A stretch of DNA of 64,000 bases, from NCBI GenBank assembly GCA_016271365.2, contig CM057453.1:503105001-503169000 (forward strand), given 5' to 3'. The notes under the pieces were generated by a model that saw only the letters and a list, made by a program, of their open reading frames with translations, was not told where the DNA came from and did not search any database. The position numbers and the translations under genes were made by a program. The DNA is from Neoceratodus forsteri (lineage: Eukaryota > Chordata > Ceratodontiformes > Ceratodontidae). Positions 1 through 8,774 of the stretch are shown piece by piece (positions within the stretch are counted from its first letter, which is position 1; each line of letters starts with the position of its first letter).

Positions 1-177
1 GTACCCTCCTATACCATCACTCACCTGAACAGGTCCCAGGTTCGAGATCCGCGCTCCCGATTGAAGACACGTCTTGCTACTGGAACCGGTGACTGCAGTA
101 TGAGATCTAAGGTAAATGCAGTTAAATAATTTAAATTGAGGTTTCAACTTTGGTGCATAAATCGGCCATTTTGTAAG

Positions 178-372
178 ATACTAACCCCAGATTTTCAACA
201 TAGCCTTTTGGGGAACCTACCTCATGAACAATATAACTGTTACTATGCAATTCCTGCCCGAAAGGTGATTTTGCAGTCACTTGGTGAATTCACCTTTCGG
301 GCAGGATTTGTGTAAGAAGTCATATTGTTCGTGAGGTAGGGTCATAAGAAGGCTATGTTGAAAATCTGGGGT
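178..372. repeat. Fold-back (MITE-like) palindrome 1
   Basis: The arms 184-268 and 290-372 are inverted copies of each other around a 21-base loop. The innermost 16 bp (253-268 and 290-305, CCTGCCCGAAAGGTGA and its complement) are perfect. The outer ends ACCCCAGATTTTCAACATAG and its complement are also nearly perfect. There is no coding capacity. The structure is that of a decayed short inverted-repeat DNA transposon or a snap-back duplication. Confidence 0.85.
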
Positions 373-457
373 AAAAGTATGAAACAATGGCAAAGTTATG
401 ACCATTCCTTGCAATTTCACTACGCACCCTTGTAACTTTGGAATTTTTAAATATTTT

Positions 458-665
458 GACCCCATATTTTCAACATAGCCTTTTTATTATACCACCTCAT
501 GTATGTCACAGCTGCCATTTTCAAATCCTGGCCAAAATGTGTTTTACATCTGTAGTGCAGAATGGCATTGCAGTTGGCAGAATTAAGCTTTAGCGGGATT
601 GGAAAACTTTCTACAACAGGTACATGAGGTGGGGTAATAAGAAAGGCTATGCAGACAGTTTGGTC
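458..665. repeat. Fold-back palindrome 2, same family as the unit at 178
   Basis: The outer arms 458-503 (GACCCCATATTTTCAACATA...) and 621-665 pair as inverted repeats and share the terminal sequence of the first fold-back (CCCCA-ATTTTCAACATAGCC). The interior differs. Two related palindromes therefore lie almost head to tail within 500 bp. Confidence 0.75.
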
Positions 666-872
666 AAATTTGGCAAATCTAGTGTCAGAACTATGCCTAA
701 TATGTCTATTTTATCAATATATACAATAAATAATAATGATATGGTTTAAAGTAAAAAATACCCATTTAGAAAACTGCTGATCAGAACTGGGCGAATGCTA
801 ATCATTTTCATTTTGATTAGCAAAGGCCGCTAATCAGCTCTCCAACACCAATTTATGCCTTGGTGTATATAA

Positions 873-892
873 AATAAAACAGTAGCCTGACT
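873..892. repeat. Direct repeat left of the L2 block (probable target-site duplication)
   Basis: AATAAAACAGTAGCCTGACT here recurs at 3671-3690 with one mismatch. Weaker similarity extends about 12 bp further left at both places. The pair brackets the L2-like LINE plus the MITE cluster. Confidence 0.65.
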
Positions 893-2890
893 TGGTAGGT
901 AAGGTAAACATTATTTATATAGCACCCAATCCCCAGGGCTCTTGGCAGCTTACAGAAGGTCAGAACAGGCAGGGTAAACACCAACAACATACAAATCAAA
1001 ACTGTACAAGGATTATACAAACTACAAAATTAAAATTTTACAATAAGTAGAGATTAATAAATAGGCGAGTTAAAATCAGCTGCAGTTAATCTGGGAATGC
1101 CTCGCTGAAAAAAAGGTTTTCAGACCCCTCTTGAATGCCTCCCTCTTAGATTTAGAAAGCGAGTTCCAGAGGGCCAGGCCGACCTCCTCAAATGCATAGT
1201 CACCCAAGGTTTTCAGTCTGGCCCAAGGAACTGCAAGGAGGCCCCCTAGTGGAGGAGCAGAGGGAGTGGACTGGAAAGGCAGGTGTAAGGAAGTCAGTCA
1301 GATAGCCAGGGCCCAAGGTGTATAAGGCCTTGTAGGTGAGAAAGCCCACCTTGAAGATGATCCTCCATCTGACAGATAGCCAGTATAGATATCGCAGGAC
1401 TGGGGTCACATGACAAGACTTAGGCAGGCCCATCAGTAACCTGGCCTCTGCATTCTGCACCAGCTGCAGTTTGCAGAGGTTCCCCCCACTGACTCCAAAA
1501 TACAGAGCGTTGTAGTAGTCCAACCTGGATGTAACAAAGGCATGCACTAGTGAGGGCAGGTCCTTGGGTGGAACTAGGAGTTTAATCCAGGTGACATTCG
1601 TTAAGTGGTACAAAAAACACTTTGGATGGCAGACAACACCTGAGCATCAAGCATCAGCCTGTCATCAGGATCCCAGGACCAATCCTGTTGCCACCCGTAA
1701 AGCATTCCTATTCGTCCACAACCAGGCTCGATCACCAGCACCTTCATCCTGCTGGGATTCAGCCTCAGCCAGTTAGAGGACATCCAGTACTGGATCTCGG
1801 CCAGGCAATTATTTAGCACTTCCACGGCATCATTTGTTCCAGGGGCAAAGATCATATATAGCTGGGTGTCATCTGCATAGCGTGAAAACCCAGACTGTAA
1901 CATCTAATGGGCTCTCCCAGGGTAGCATATACACTGCAAACAACATTGGCAACAGGATCAAACCTTGAGAAACTCCATGTGGCAGGAGCCTGGAAAGGAA
2001 GAAATTTCCCATCACCACCTGTTGCTTTCTGCCCGAGAGATGGGACTCAAACCAGTTGATGACCATACTGGTGAGTCCACAATACTCTCTAAGGTGATCC
2101 AAAAGCATAATGTGGTCCACGGTGTCAGATGCTGAGGAGAGATCAAAGAGAACGAGAATTGTCTGGTTTCCTCTATCTCTCGCCCTATGGAGGTCATTTT
2201 GTACCCGGACCAACGCCATCTCTGCTATGCCTAGCCTTGAGTCTGGACTGAAATGGTTCATAGATGTCAAAGGACATGAGGTGTACCTCGAGCTGAGCAC
2301 CACTGCTTTCTCAACAACCTTCCATAGAAATGGGAGGTTGGAGGTGGTCGATAATTTGCCAGGATATCAAGGTCGAGCAATGGTTTCTTCAGAAGGGGCC
2401 TCACCAACTCTTTCAAGGCATTGGAAAGATCCCTCAAGAGCAAACACTGGATTATCGGGGAACACGGACCAGCGTTCCTGGTGTATCCCACTAGGAGGTG
2501 GGTGGGGTCGGGTCCAGTTCACAAGGTGTTACAACTTGAGATCACCCAACAACCTCAGCCACCTCCACTGGCCGAACTCCTCCCAGACAATAGGAGTGCC
2601 TATGTTCCTACCAGGCCCCCCACCGCAGAGCTGATCTTGCCCCACTGGGGAAATCCCAGACCAAATAGAGGACACCTTGTCAGAGAAGAACTGAATAAAC
2701 TCATCGCACAATGAGATTGACAATGCTTTTTTTGGCTGCAGACAAACAGGATGAAGTAGTTTGTCCACAGTCCAAAATAGCTGAGCTGGTCTGTTCCTCC
2801 CTGCGGCAATCTCCTGGACAGGAACTCTGCCTTCTTACGGTCAGTTGGCCCTTGATAAATAATCATGATAGTGAGTTTTTAAGGCTAGTT
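893..2890 (-). mobile_element. L2-like non-LTR retrotransposon, degenerate
   Basis: On the - strand this block reads as a LINE from about 2890 down to its 3' end near 893, where the reverse complement shows a short 3' UTR ending in a TATATAAATAAT motif typical of L2-type tails. The protein remnants (next entry) are ordered as in an L2 ORF2, with RT followed by the C-terminal extension. The endonuclease is not recognisable. The element is interrupted or truncated upstream, where the sequence gives way to microsatellite and MITE DNA. Confidence 0.8.
1200..2866 (-). pseudogene. L2-like ORF2 (reverse transcriptase) remnant
   Basis: Read on the - strand, three successive frames give recognisable RT blocks. 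At 2303-1869 there is LVLFDLSSASDTVDHIMLLD (RT motif A, normally LLDLSAAFDTVDH) followed by INWFESHLSGRKQ and a GVSQGL block. At 1903-1601 there is YADDTQLYMIF (catalytic YADD box) and NWLRLNPSRMKVLV. At 1613-1200 there is the post-RT block SRLDYYNALYFGVSGG...LQLVQNAEARLL with YWLSVRWRIIFKV. Further upstream (2768-2529) DEFIQFFSDKVSSI matches the FF..KV..I block preceding L2 RTs. At least four frame changes separate these, so it is inactive. The QNA/RLD-Y-NAL block points to L2 rather than CR1. Confidence 0.85.
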
Positions 2891-2984
2891 TGTCCTCCGC
2901 CAGCAACGCTCTAACTTCTGACACTTGATCTTCATCTCAGTAGCATATCCCATATACATATATATCGGCAGGTTATAGATGTAT

Positions 2985-3058
2985 AAAATAACTATATGTA
3001 TGTATGTATGTATGTATGTGTATATATATATATATAATGGGTAAGCAAATACAAATCC
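2985..3058. repeat. Microsatellite (GTAT)n / (TA)n
   Basis: Around 2994-3020 the sequence is a run of GTAT tetranucleotides that passes into a TA dinucleotide run to about 3036. Similar TG/TA-rich tracts occur at 3320-3355 and 3611-3632. Confidence 0.9.
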
Positions 3059-3078
3059 AATGTTCTGATTGTATAAAG

Positions 3079-3571
3079 CACATCACATGACCGTGCGTAT
3101 ATCAGAGCGCGACCGCACACCAGCACTTTTATCCCCCTCCAAAACAATTTTGCTACTTTATAAGATAGATAACCCACTCTAGGGGTGTGCTGTCGCGCTC
3201 TGATACTCACATGCGCCTTGTGTGTGGTTGATACTCGACCTGTGACCTCGTGTACAACGCACACCAAAGCGTATGTATAGTGCGCCCACACACCTAGAGT
3301 GGGTTATCTATTACATACATATAATAGTGTGTGTGTGTCTGTGTATGTGTATAATAGATAAACCACTCTGAGGTGTGTGGTAGCGCTCTGATATACATAC
3401 GTATATATGTTATGGCCGAGTCGTCAACCACCCAAGGCGTGCGTATATCAGAGCGTGACCGCACACCTCAAAGTGGTTTATTTATCTTATAAAATGTCAA
3501 AATTGTTTTGGAGGTGGGTAAAAGTGCAGGTGTGCGGTCGCGCTGTGATATACACACGGTCATGTGATGTG
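3079..3571. repeat. Nested palindromic MITE cluster
   Basis: Unit M1 (3098-3206) and unit M2 (3444-3553) each begin TATATCAGAGCG(C/T)GACCG and end with its complement, so each is a palindrome of about 110 bp. M2 with its flank is also an inverted copy of M1 with its flank: 3079-3095 (CACATCACATGACCGTG) is the exact complement of 3555-3571. A third, decayed palindrome lies between them (3285-3396, arms ACACACCTAGAGTGGGTTAT and CTCTGAGGTGTGTGG). No open frame is present. Confidence 0.8.
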
Positions 3572-3670
3572 TTTCAACCAACCAGTAGGGATAACTTTTC
3601 CTACCCATTTTTATATATATATATATATATATTTAAAGCTATAACTTGTAAACTAATGTTGTGTATGTCA

Positions 3671-3690
3671 AATAAAGCAGTAGCCTGACT
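3671..3690. repeat. Direct repeat right of the L2 block (probable target-site duplication)
   Basis: AATAAAGCAGTAGCCTGACT is the partner of 873-892 (19 of 20 identical). Confidence 0.65.
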
Positions 3691-3692
3691 AA

Positions 3693-3799
3693 GCAATTTA
3701 TCATCGCTTGTGGCGGGCAGGACTTTATAATACCTCACTCAGTGGCTCTGACACTGCATGCGTTATGGTCCTGCCCCAACACACTTGAAGATAAATTGC
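3693..3799. repeat. Short palindromic element (MITE-like)
   Basis: Terminal inverted repeats GCAATTTATC (3693-3702) and GATAAATTGC (3790-3799) enclose further paired blocks (GGGCAGGAC at 3714-3722 and GTCCTGCCC at 3768-3776). It is 107 bp and non-coding. It immediately follows the right-hand direct repeat of the L2 block. Confidence 0.75.
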
Positions 3800-3914
3800 A
3801 TATTTTGAATGAGATCATTGCATATCCCATATACAGATGTATATTTACAGGAAATACGTGTATATATGTATGTATTGATATGCACAAGGCATAGTGATGA
3901 TATGGGGAGGAATA

Positions 3915-4562
3915 CAAGGGATTTTCTAGTGTTCTTGATATCAGCTACCACTCACTTATTGTGGTAGCTGATGTCGGCGAGTGTCACCCCAGCTGCTTTT
4001 ATTCATGCTGTTGTAAGTCATTTTATTTATGGAAGGGATCGTAATTTTTTTCCGGAGCCAGTTGCCAGCCAATCCCTTCCACTTCCTGATATCATTGACA
4101 CGCCCCTGCACTCAGGCACGTAATGGCGTGTGACCAGGGAGAGCATGAGGGTGTGCCCCATTGAACTGAATGGGATTCCATTTCCAGGCCATTCTTATGC
4201 TTAACGGTGGCCAGTTGGGGATTAATGAGAGGTCACCACTTCGACTAACAAGGTCCTTGTTGCGGCAGTACTCGTGCTAACTAACCACCGATCATGCATA
4301 CAAAAATGGCATGGTAATGGAGCCCCATAATGGGGTGCACCCCACTGTCCCCGGTCACACGTTGTTACGTGCCTAAGTGCAGGGGTGTGGCAGCAATATC
4401 AGGAAGTGGACGGGATCGGCTGACAGCCAGCTTTAGAAAAAGTATGATCCTTTCCACACATAAAATGACTTACAATACCATGATTAAAAGCAGCAGGAAA
4501 GACTACAAAGCACATGAACTACCGCAATAGGTGAGTGAAGTGGTATCTTGGAAAATCCCTTT
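3915..4562. repeat. 650-bp fold-back element
   Basis: Almost the whole 648 bp is an imperfect palindrome centred near 4240. The tips are AAGGGATTTTC (3916-3926) and GAAAATCCCTT (4551-4561). Paired interior blocks include TTGTAAGTCATTTTAT near 4012 against ATAAAATGACTTACAA near 4460, and the GTG-rich blocks 4080-4160 against 4328-4410. Arms are about 300 bp with a short unpaired centre. There is no transposase frame, so it is non-autonomous. The family is not identified. Confidence 0.85.
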
Positions 4563-4627
4563 AAATGAAGTTATTTTATTGAAGGCAATTTGTAGCTTTA
4601 TCTGTAATCATCAAAACTGAATCAAAC

Positions 4628-5560
4628 CGGTACAGCAGGAAGGAGAACACGGGGTGGATGGTCACCATTTCCAGTGGAGGAGTCTCTTAGTGGAGTACCC
4701 CAGAGGCTGCTCTTTCACATACATATTAATGACCTGGAGGAAGGGTTTACAGCAGGCTGCTGAAGTTTGCTGACAACAATAAATTGGAAAGAGGACTTGA
4801 CACAGCCAGGGAGTGCGGGGTGCGTTACGGGAAGACCTGTGCACATTACGCCCATGGAATGAGAAATAGGGGCTTAGATTGTACATGGAATGGGAGTGCA
4901 AGGTACTACAGATAGGGGCAAGGAATCTACATTGAATATACACCTTGTGCGGTGTAACAGTGGGCAGCACAACCGAGGAAAGGGACCTGGGGTATCTGGA
5001 CAGTAAACTAAGGCCAGCTGGGCAATGGGCTGCCACAGTCAAGAAAGCAAACACAGTGTGGAATGCTTTATATGAGCAGGTCAAGCGAGGTGACACTCCA
5101 GCTGTACCAGGCCTTGGTTAGATTGCATGTGGTGTACTGCGTCTGACTCCAGTTCCGGTCACTGCTAAACAGATACAGGAGGGACAGTAGAATAAATTGA
5201 GAAGGTCCAACACAGGGCCACCAAGTGGATTAGTGGCTAAAGGGGCAAGATCTACCAAGGAAAGATTGGAGATACTCGTATGAGTCAGTTTCAAGAAGGC
5301 TAAAGAGGATAGAGTATACACAGATGTCTGAGGTAGAGCGTGCAAGAAAAGCTAGGGGACGTGCACTTAGACTTGGATGGGGAGCAGGTTAAAGAGAAAC
5401 ATTAGATGGCATTACTTAGCATAGATGGTGTTTAACATGCAGAATAGCCTACCCAGTGAGATTGTGGAAACTAGCACTATTCCATCTTTCAAAGAAAGAC
5501 GAGACAGATTCCACAGAGAGTGAAAGGCATTAAGGGTTACACAGCATGAGAAGGGGTAAC
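4628..5560 (+). pseudogene. CR1-like LINE ORF2, 3' part, very degenerate
   Basis: Forward-strand frames give fragments in the order expected of a CR1-clade ORF2 end. VPQRLLFHIHINDLEEGF near 4697 is the normal VPQGS-LGPLLF-I-INDL block. EERDLGYLDSKLRPAGQW and AATVKKANTVWNALYEQVKR near 4978 follow. LYQALVRLHVVYCV near 5108 is the LVRPHLEYCV block. Near 5440 comes NSLPSEIVETSTIPSFKE when one stop is read through. Frameshifts and stops are frequent, and it is clearly older than the CR1 copies at 19 and 26 kb. Confidence 0.65.
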
Positions 5561-6248
5561 ATTCTGACTATTAAGTTTGGAAGTGTACGCAGACTTATTA
5601 AACTGAGTATTGTCAGGAGAGGGGGACAAGATGAGCCCTGAGTTCTTTCCGTCACCACATACTTAAGACTTTCTGATGTTACAAGTAGATTAGTGGTTTG
5701 TTTTGTGTCATTTGTAACTTTGTAGCTTCTGCCTAAACCTATGGCACTACCAAAAATAGTGGTGTATGAAATTGATTGAAATGTTCTCTGAAATCTCAGT
5801 TGCTCTCTTTATTTTAAAATGTGCCAGGGTAATGCATTCGTCGACAGTACTACGTGATGATGGGACTACCCACTTCACATAGCATCCGAAGAGGCTCCAC
5901 CAAACTAACTGCTCTTCTTAAAGCAGCAGGTATGCCAAGATTTCAGGGAAGTACCAGAATGTATCAAGAAGTGTTGTACATCTTAAGAACACTGACCAAA
6001 TTGTAGCTGTCTACTTCGTTCTGAGGCAGGATTTTGATCTGATCCTAACCCTGTGAATTTGTCATTACTGTTCTAACAAGCAAGAGATGTTTCAATGTAT
6101 AGTAGCTGTGTAATGTCATAGTGCAGCATCAGAAGGGACAGTACTGGTAACTGGTTGAATTTCCTAAAGTCTGATAACCATGTATCGAATCTTACTCCTC
6201 CCCTTAGTTGAGATGCCACAACACATACACACCTATCTACATTCCATG
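5561..6248. other. Unannotated spacer
   Basis: AT-rich unique-looking sequence between the LINE remnant and the left end of DIRS A. No gene, repeat end or structured RNA is recognised. Confidence 0.6.
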
Positions 6249-6445
6249 ATCTTACTTCGAGATAGAGCTCTTGCAGCAGTCTATAACAATTAGGACTATG
6301 CCGCAGGCACTAGGACCACATGGAAAAACTTCTTCCAGCAATACCAGCGAGGGACCGCCCCCGACGCCGGCCCCGCCCCGACGTTGGTCAGGGTACAAGA
6401 GGGGGCGGACCCAGCTCCACCTCAGTTCTTTCCCGCCGCGTACCA
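6249..6445 (+). repeat. DIRS A left inverted terminal repeat
   Basis: The block 6258-6445 is the reverse complement of about 17900-18085. Shared landmarks include GAGCTCTTGCAGCAG, ATAACAATTAGGACTATG, the GAGGGACCG block and the GTACAAGAGGGGG block. The right copy extends further, to 18118, as is usual for DIRS elements. Confidence 0.92.
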
Positions 6446-6660
6446 CGCATGTGAATAGCTGCTGCCTGCGATTCACCAAGCGAGAAAAGGATCTTCAAGC
6501 AAGTTTTTCGACGATTTTACCGTTTTTCCTCTTTACCGCGACCGACGCCTGTATGGTTACCGCTAGTTGCTCGGTTTTTCCGGTTAATTGTTGTACTTTG
6601 CCTCGGTGTTTACCGCCGTGGGTGCCGACGTCAGTACCAAAGTTTCTTCCCGCGGGTTTG

Positions 6661-8648
6661 ATGTCTTCCCGGGCGTCTGTTTCCCCAGAACACCTAAACA
6701 AGTGCGAGTGCAGCCAGCAGATTCCCGCCAAACACTGTCATGGGCGGTGCGTTTTCTGTTTGGGCCCGGACCATGACACCGCTAACTGCGCCAACTGCCA
6801 AGCTTTTACAAGCTGGACTCGCATCCGACGCCTGAAGGCCTACCTGTTGGAGAAGAAAATGGACCTGCACTCGTCCGAGGGGAAGAAGAAGGAGAAAAAG
6901 TGCCATAGTAAAGAGTGCAGTCGGTCCCGGCACCGGTCCCGGTCTCAGTCCCGCTCGCGGTCGCGACCTTCCCCGAAGAAGGCCCATCCTTCGGGCTCAG
7001 GTGAGTCTCCGAGCTCGTCTCAGGCTAAGGTCGGCCCGTCGGGGGAGCAGCCGGCCAAGACTAAGGTGACTCCGATCAAAGTCATCACCAAGTTCGTGGC
7101 GGTACCTGCTTCAGCCCTACCGACCACGGCACCGGCGCCGCCTGCTAAAGGTGTGCCTCCAGAGCTTAAGGACTCTCCGGCACCCCCTGTCATCACCCCG
7201 TCATCAGTTGCGGTACCGACGCTGGTTGAAGGGGCCAAGGACCCAGGGTCGGTCGTTGTCCAGCCGACGTCCCCGTCGCCCAAATCCTCCTCCCCCCTGG
7301 GCCATCAGGAGAGCTCGCCGTCGCGACATGCCGCAGCGGGCGGCTGAAATATTCTCCCCGGACGAGCTTAAACAGCTTTTTTCGTTTTGGTGAGGGCAGG
7401 TTCCTGGCGTACCACCCGTCGCCGGCCAGACACGGTGCGGATCCAGCGGGTGAACCACAGCCAGAGGCGAGACCTTTCCGTTGAGGTCCCGAGTGCGTTT
7501 TCGCCCCGTCTAGGGCTCGTTCGATCTGAGGACCACCAGCGTCGCTCTATGGTTTCGACTGACCCGGCGTCGGTCGGTCTCGTTCGAGCCCTTCTGCGCT
7601 CAGTGGGGCGGTTCGGCGTCAGTCTCTGACGGCGTCTGTCATCACTCCGTCGTCGGTCTTCGGACCGTCGTCGGTCCCCTGCATACTGACATCAGCGTAG
7701 GCGTGGACATGAGGCAGAACCAGACTACTCTAAGTTGGATAGTCGGCCCTCCTCTTCCTCGTCATCCTCTTCATCTTCCCTCAGCCTCAAGCGTTCCTCT
7801 GAAGAAGAGGACATGCCTCGCTCGCCTCGGACGATCCCACATTCATGGACGTCATGAGGCATATCCAGGCTTCAATGAGTGGGACACGGAAGACCTGGAC
7901 CGGAGCATGGAGATTGGCCAAATACCTGAGGCAGAAGGGCAAAAGTCTTTGGTCATTCCTCCTCTGGTGGATACTTTTCAGGACCTGACTAGATCCACCT
8001 GGCTGCGCCCAGCCTCCATCAGGCGGTTCCCAAAAAGTCGGACAGGCTTTACAAGGCTCGAGGCTGAACCCTTCTTGGCCAAACACCTCAGGCAGACTCC
8101 ACTGTGATCACGGCTGCTCATGACAAGTCTCGACAGCGCGCGACACCTCAGTTCCCAGCCTCCCGACTTGGAGTCCGTTACCTGGATCAGGTGGGCAAGA
8201 AAGTCTCGCTGCTTCCACCTGCTCCATTTGATCCCTGAACTTCCTCATGCATATGATGCAGTTCCAGAATGCGTTGTGGGAGCGGGTCTTGAGCTGGCAC
8301 AGGCCATGCCAGACTCCGATAAGAAAGGGGCTCCTGGCCCTCTTACAGTCGGGCTCGGGCGTAGGCACTCATGTTCTGAGGGTCTCGTACGATACTGCGG
8401 ATACGGCAGCCAGGGCAGCCGCCTCTGGGGTTTGTCTCAGGCGCCATGTCTGGTTGAGGCTTTCGGGCTTCCACCAGGATCTGCAGTCCGGTATCTGGAA
8501 CTTACCATTTCTGGGTGCCGTTTTGTTTGGGCAGGAGACGGAGGCCTTGATCTCCCATCTCCAGGAATCGAGTAAGTCGATCTGGTCGGTCCGCCAGATG
8601 TACCGTGGCAACAAGCGGCGCTCCCATCGCCGTCGGCTTTTTACATAA
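6661..8648 (+). pseudogene. DIRS A gag, frameshifted
   Basis: Likely start MSSRASVSPEHLNKCE at 6661; the same frame is open upstream into the terminal repeat, but sister elements begin just before the Cys block. An N-terminal Cys/His block (KCEC...CVFCLGPDHDTANCANC) is followed by a Lys- and Arg/Ser-rich stretch and a Pro/Ser-rich region to the stop at 7347. After frame changes, C-terminal gag blocks appear: MHMMQFQNALWERVLSW region near 8247, and near 8369-8648 VSYDTADTAARAAASGV, LRRHVWLRLSGF and VRQMYRGNKRR. The same order (RRHSWLRLSGL ... VRSMY) occurs in element F. Gag should bind and package the element RNA. Confidence 0.75.
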
Positions 8649-8774
8649 TCCTCAGGCAATCAGACTTCAGCCGAGGTTCTCAGCAGGGGCAGAGAGGTGG
8701 CTTCCCCAGAGATCCGGAAACCAGCAGTTTGGTGGACCTTCCGGCTGTGGGCCAAGTCCTCCAGGCTTCTCTCC

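Noticed and set aside
1..75. B-box-like GGTTCGAGATCC near position 39, suggesting a tRNA-type SINE cut by the window start
   Set aside because: The spacing is one base too long for a canonical B box, no A box or tail is visible, and the upstream part is outside the window.
6271..6660. Upstream open extension of DIRS A gag as the true N-terminus
   Set aside because: It is read from terminal-repeat sequence, and in sister elements gag begins just before the Cys/His block. The start at 6661 is preferred.
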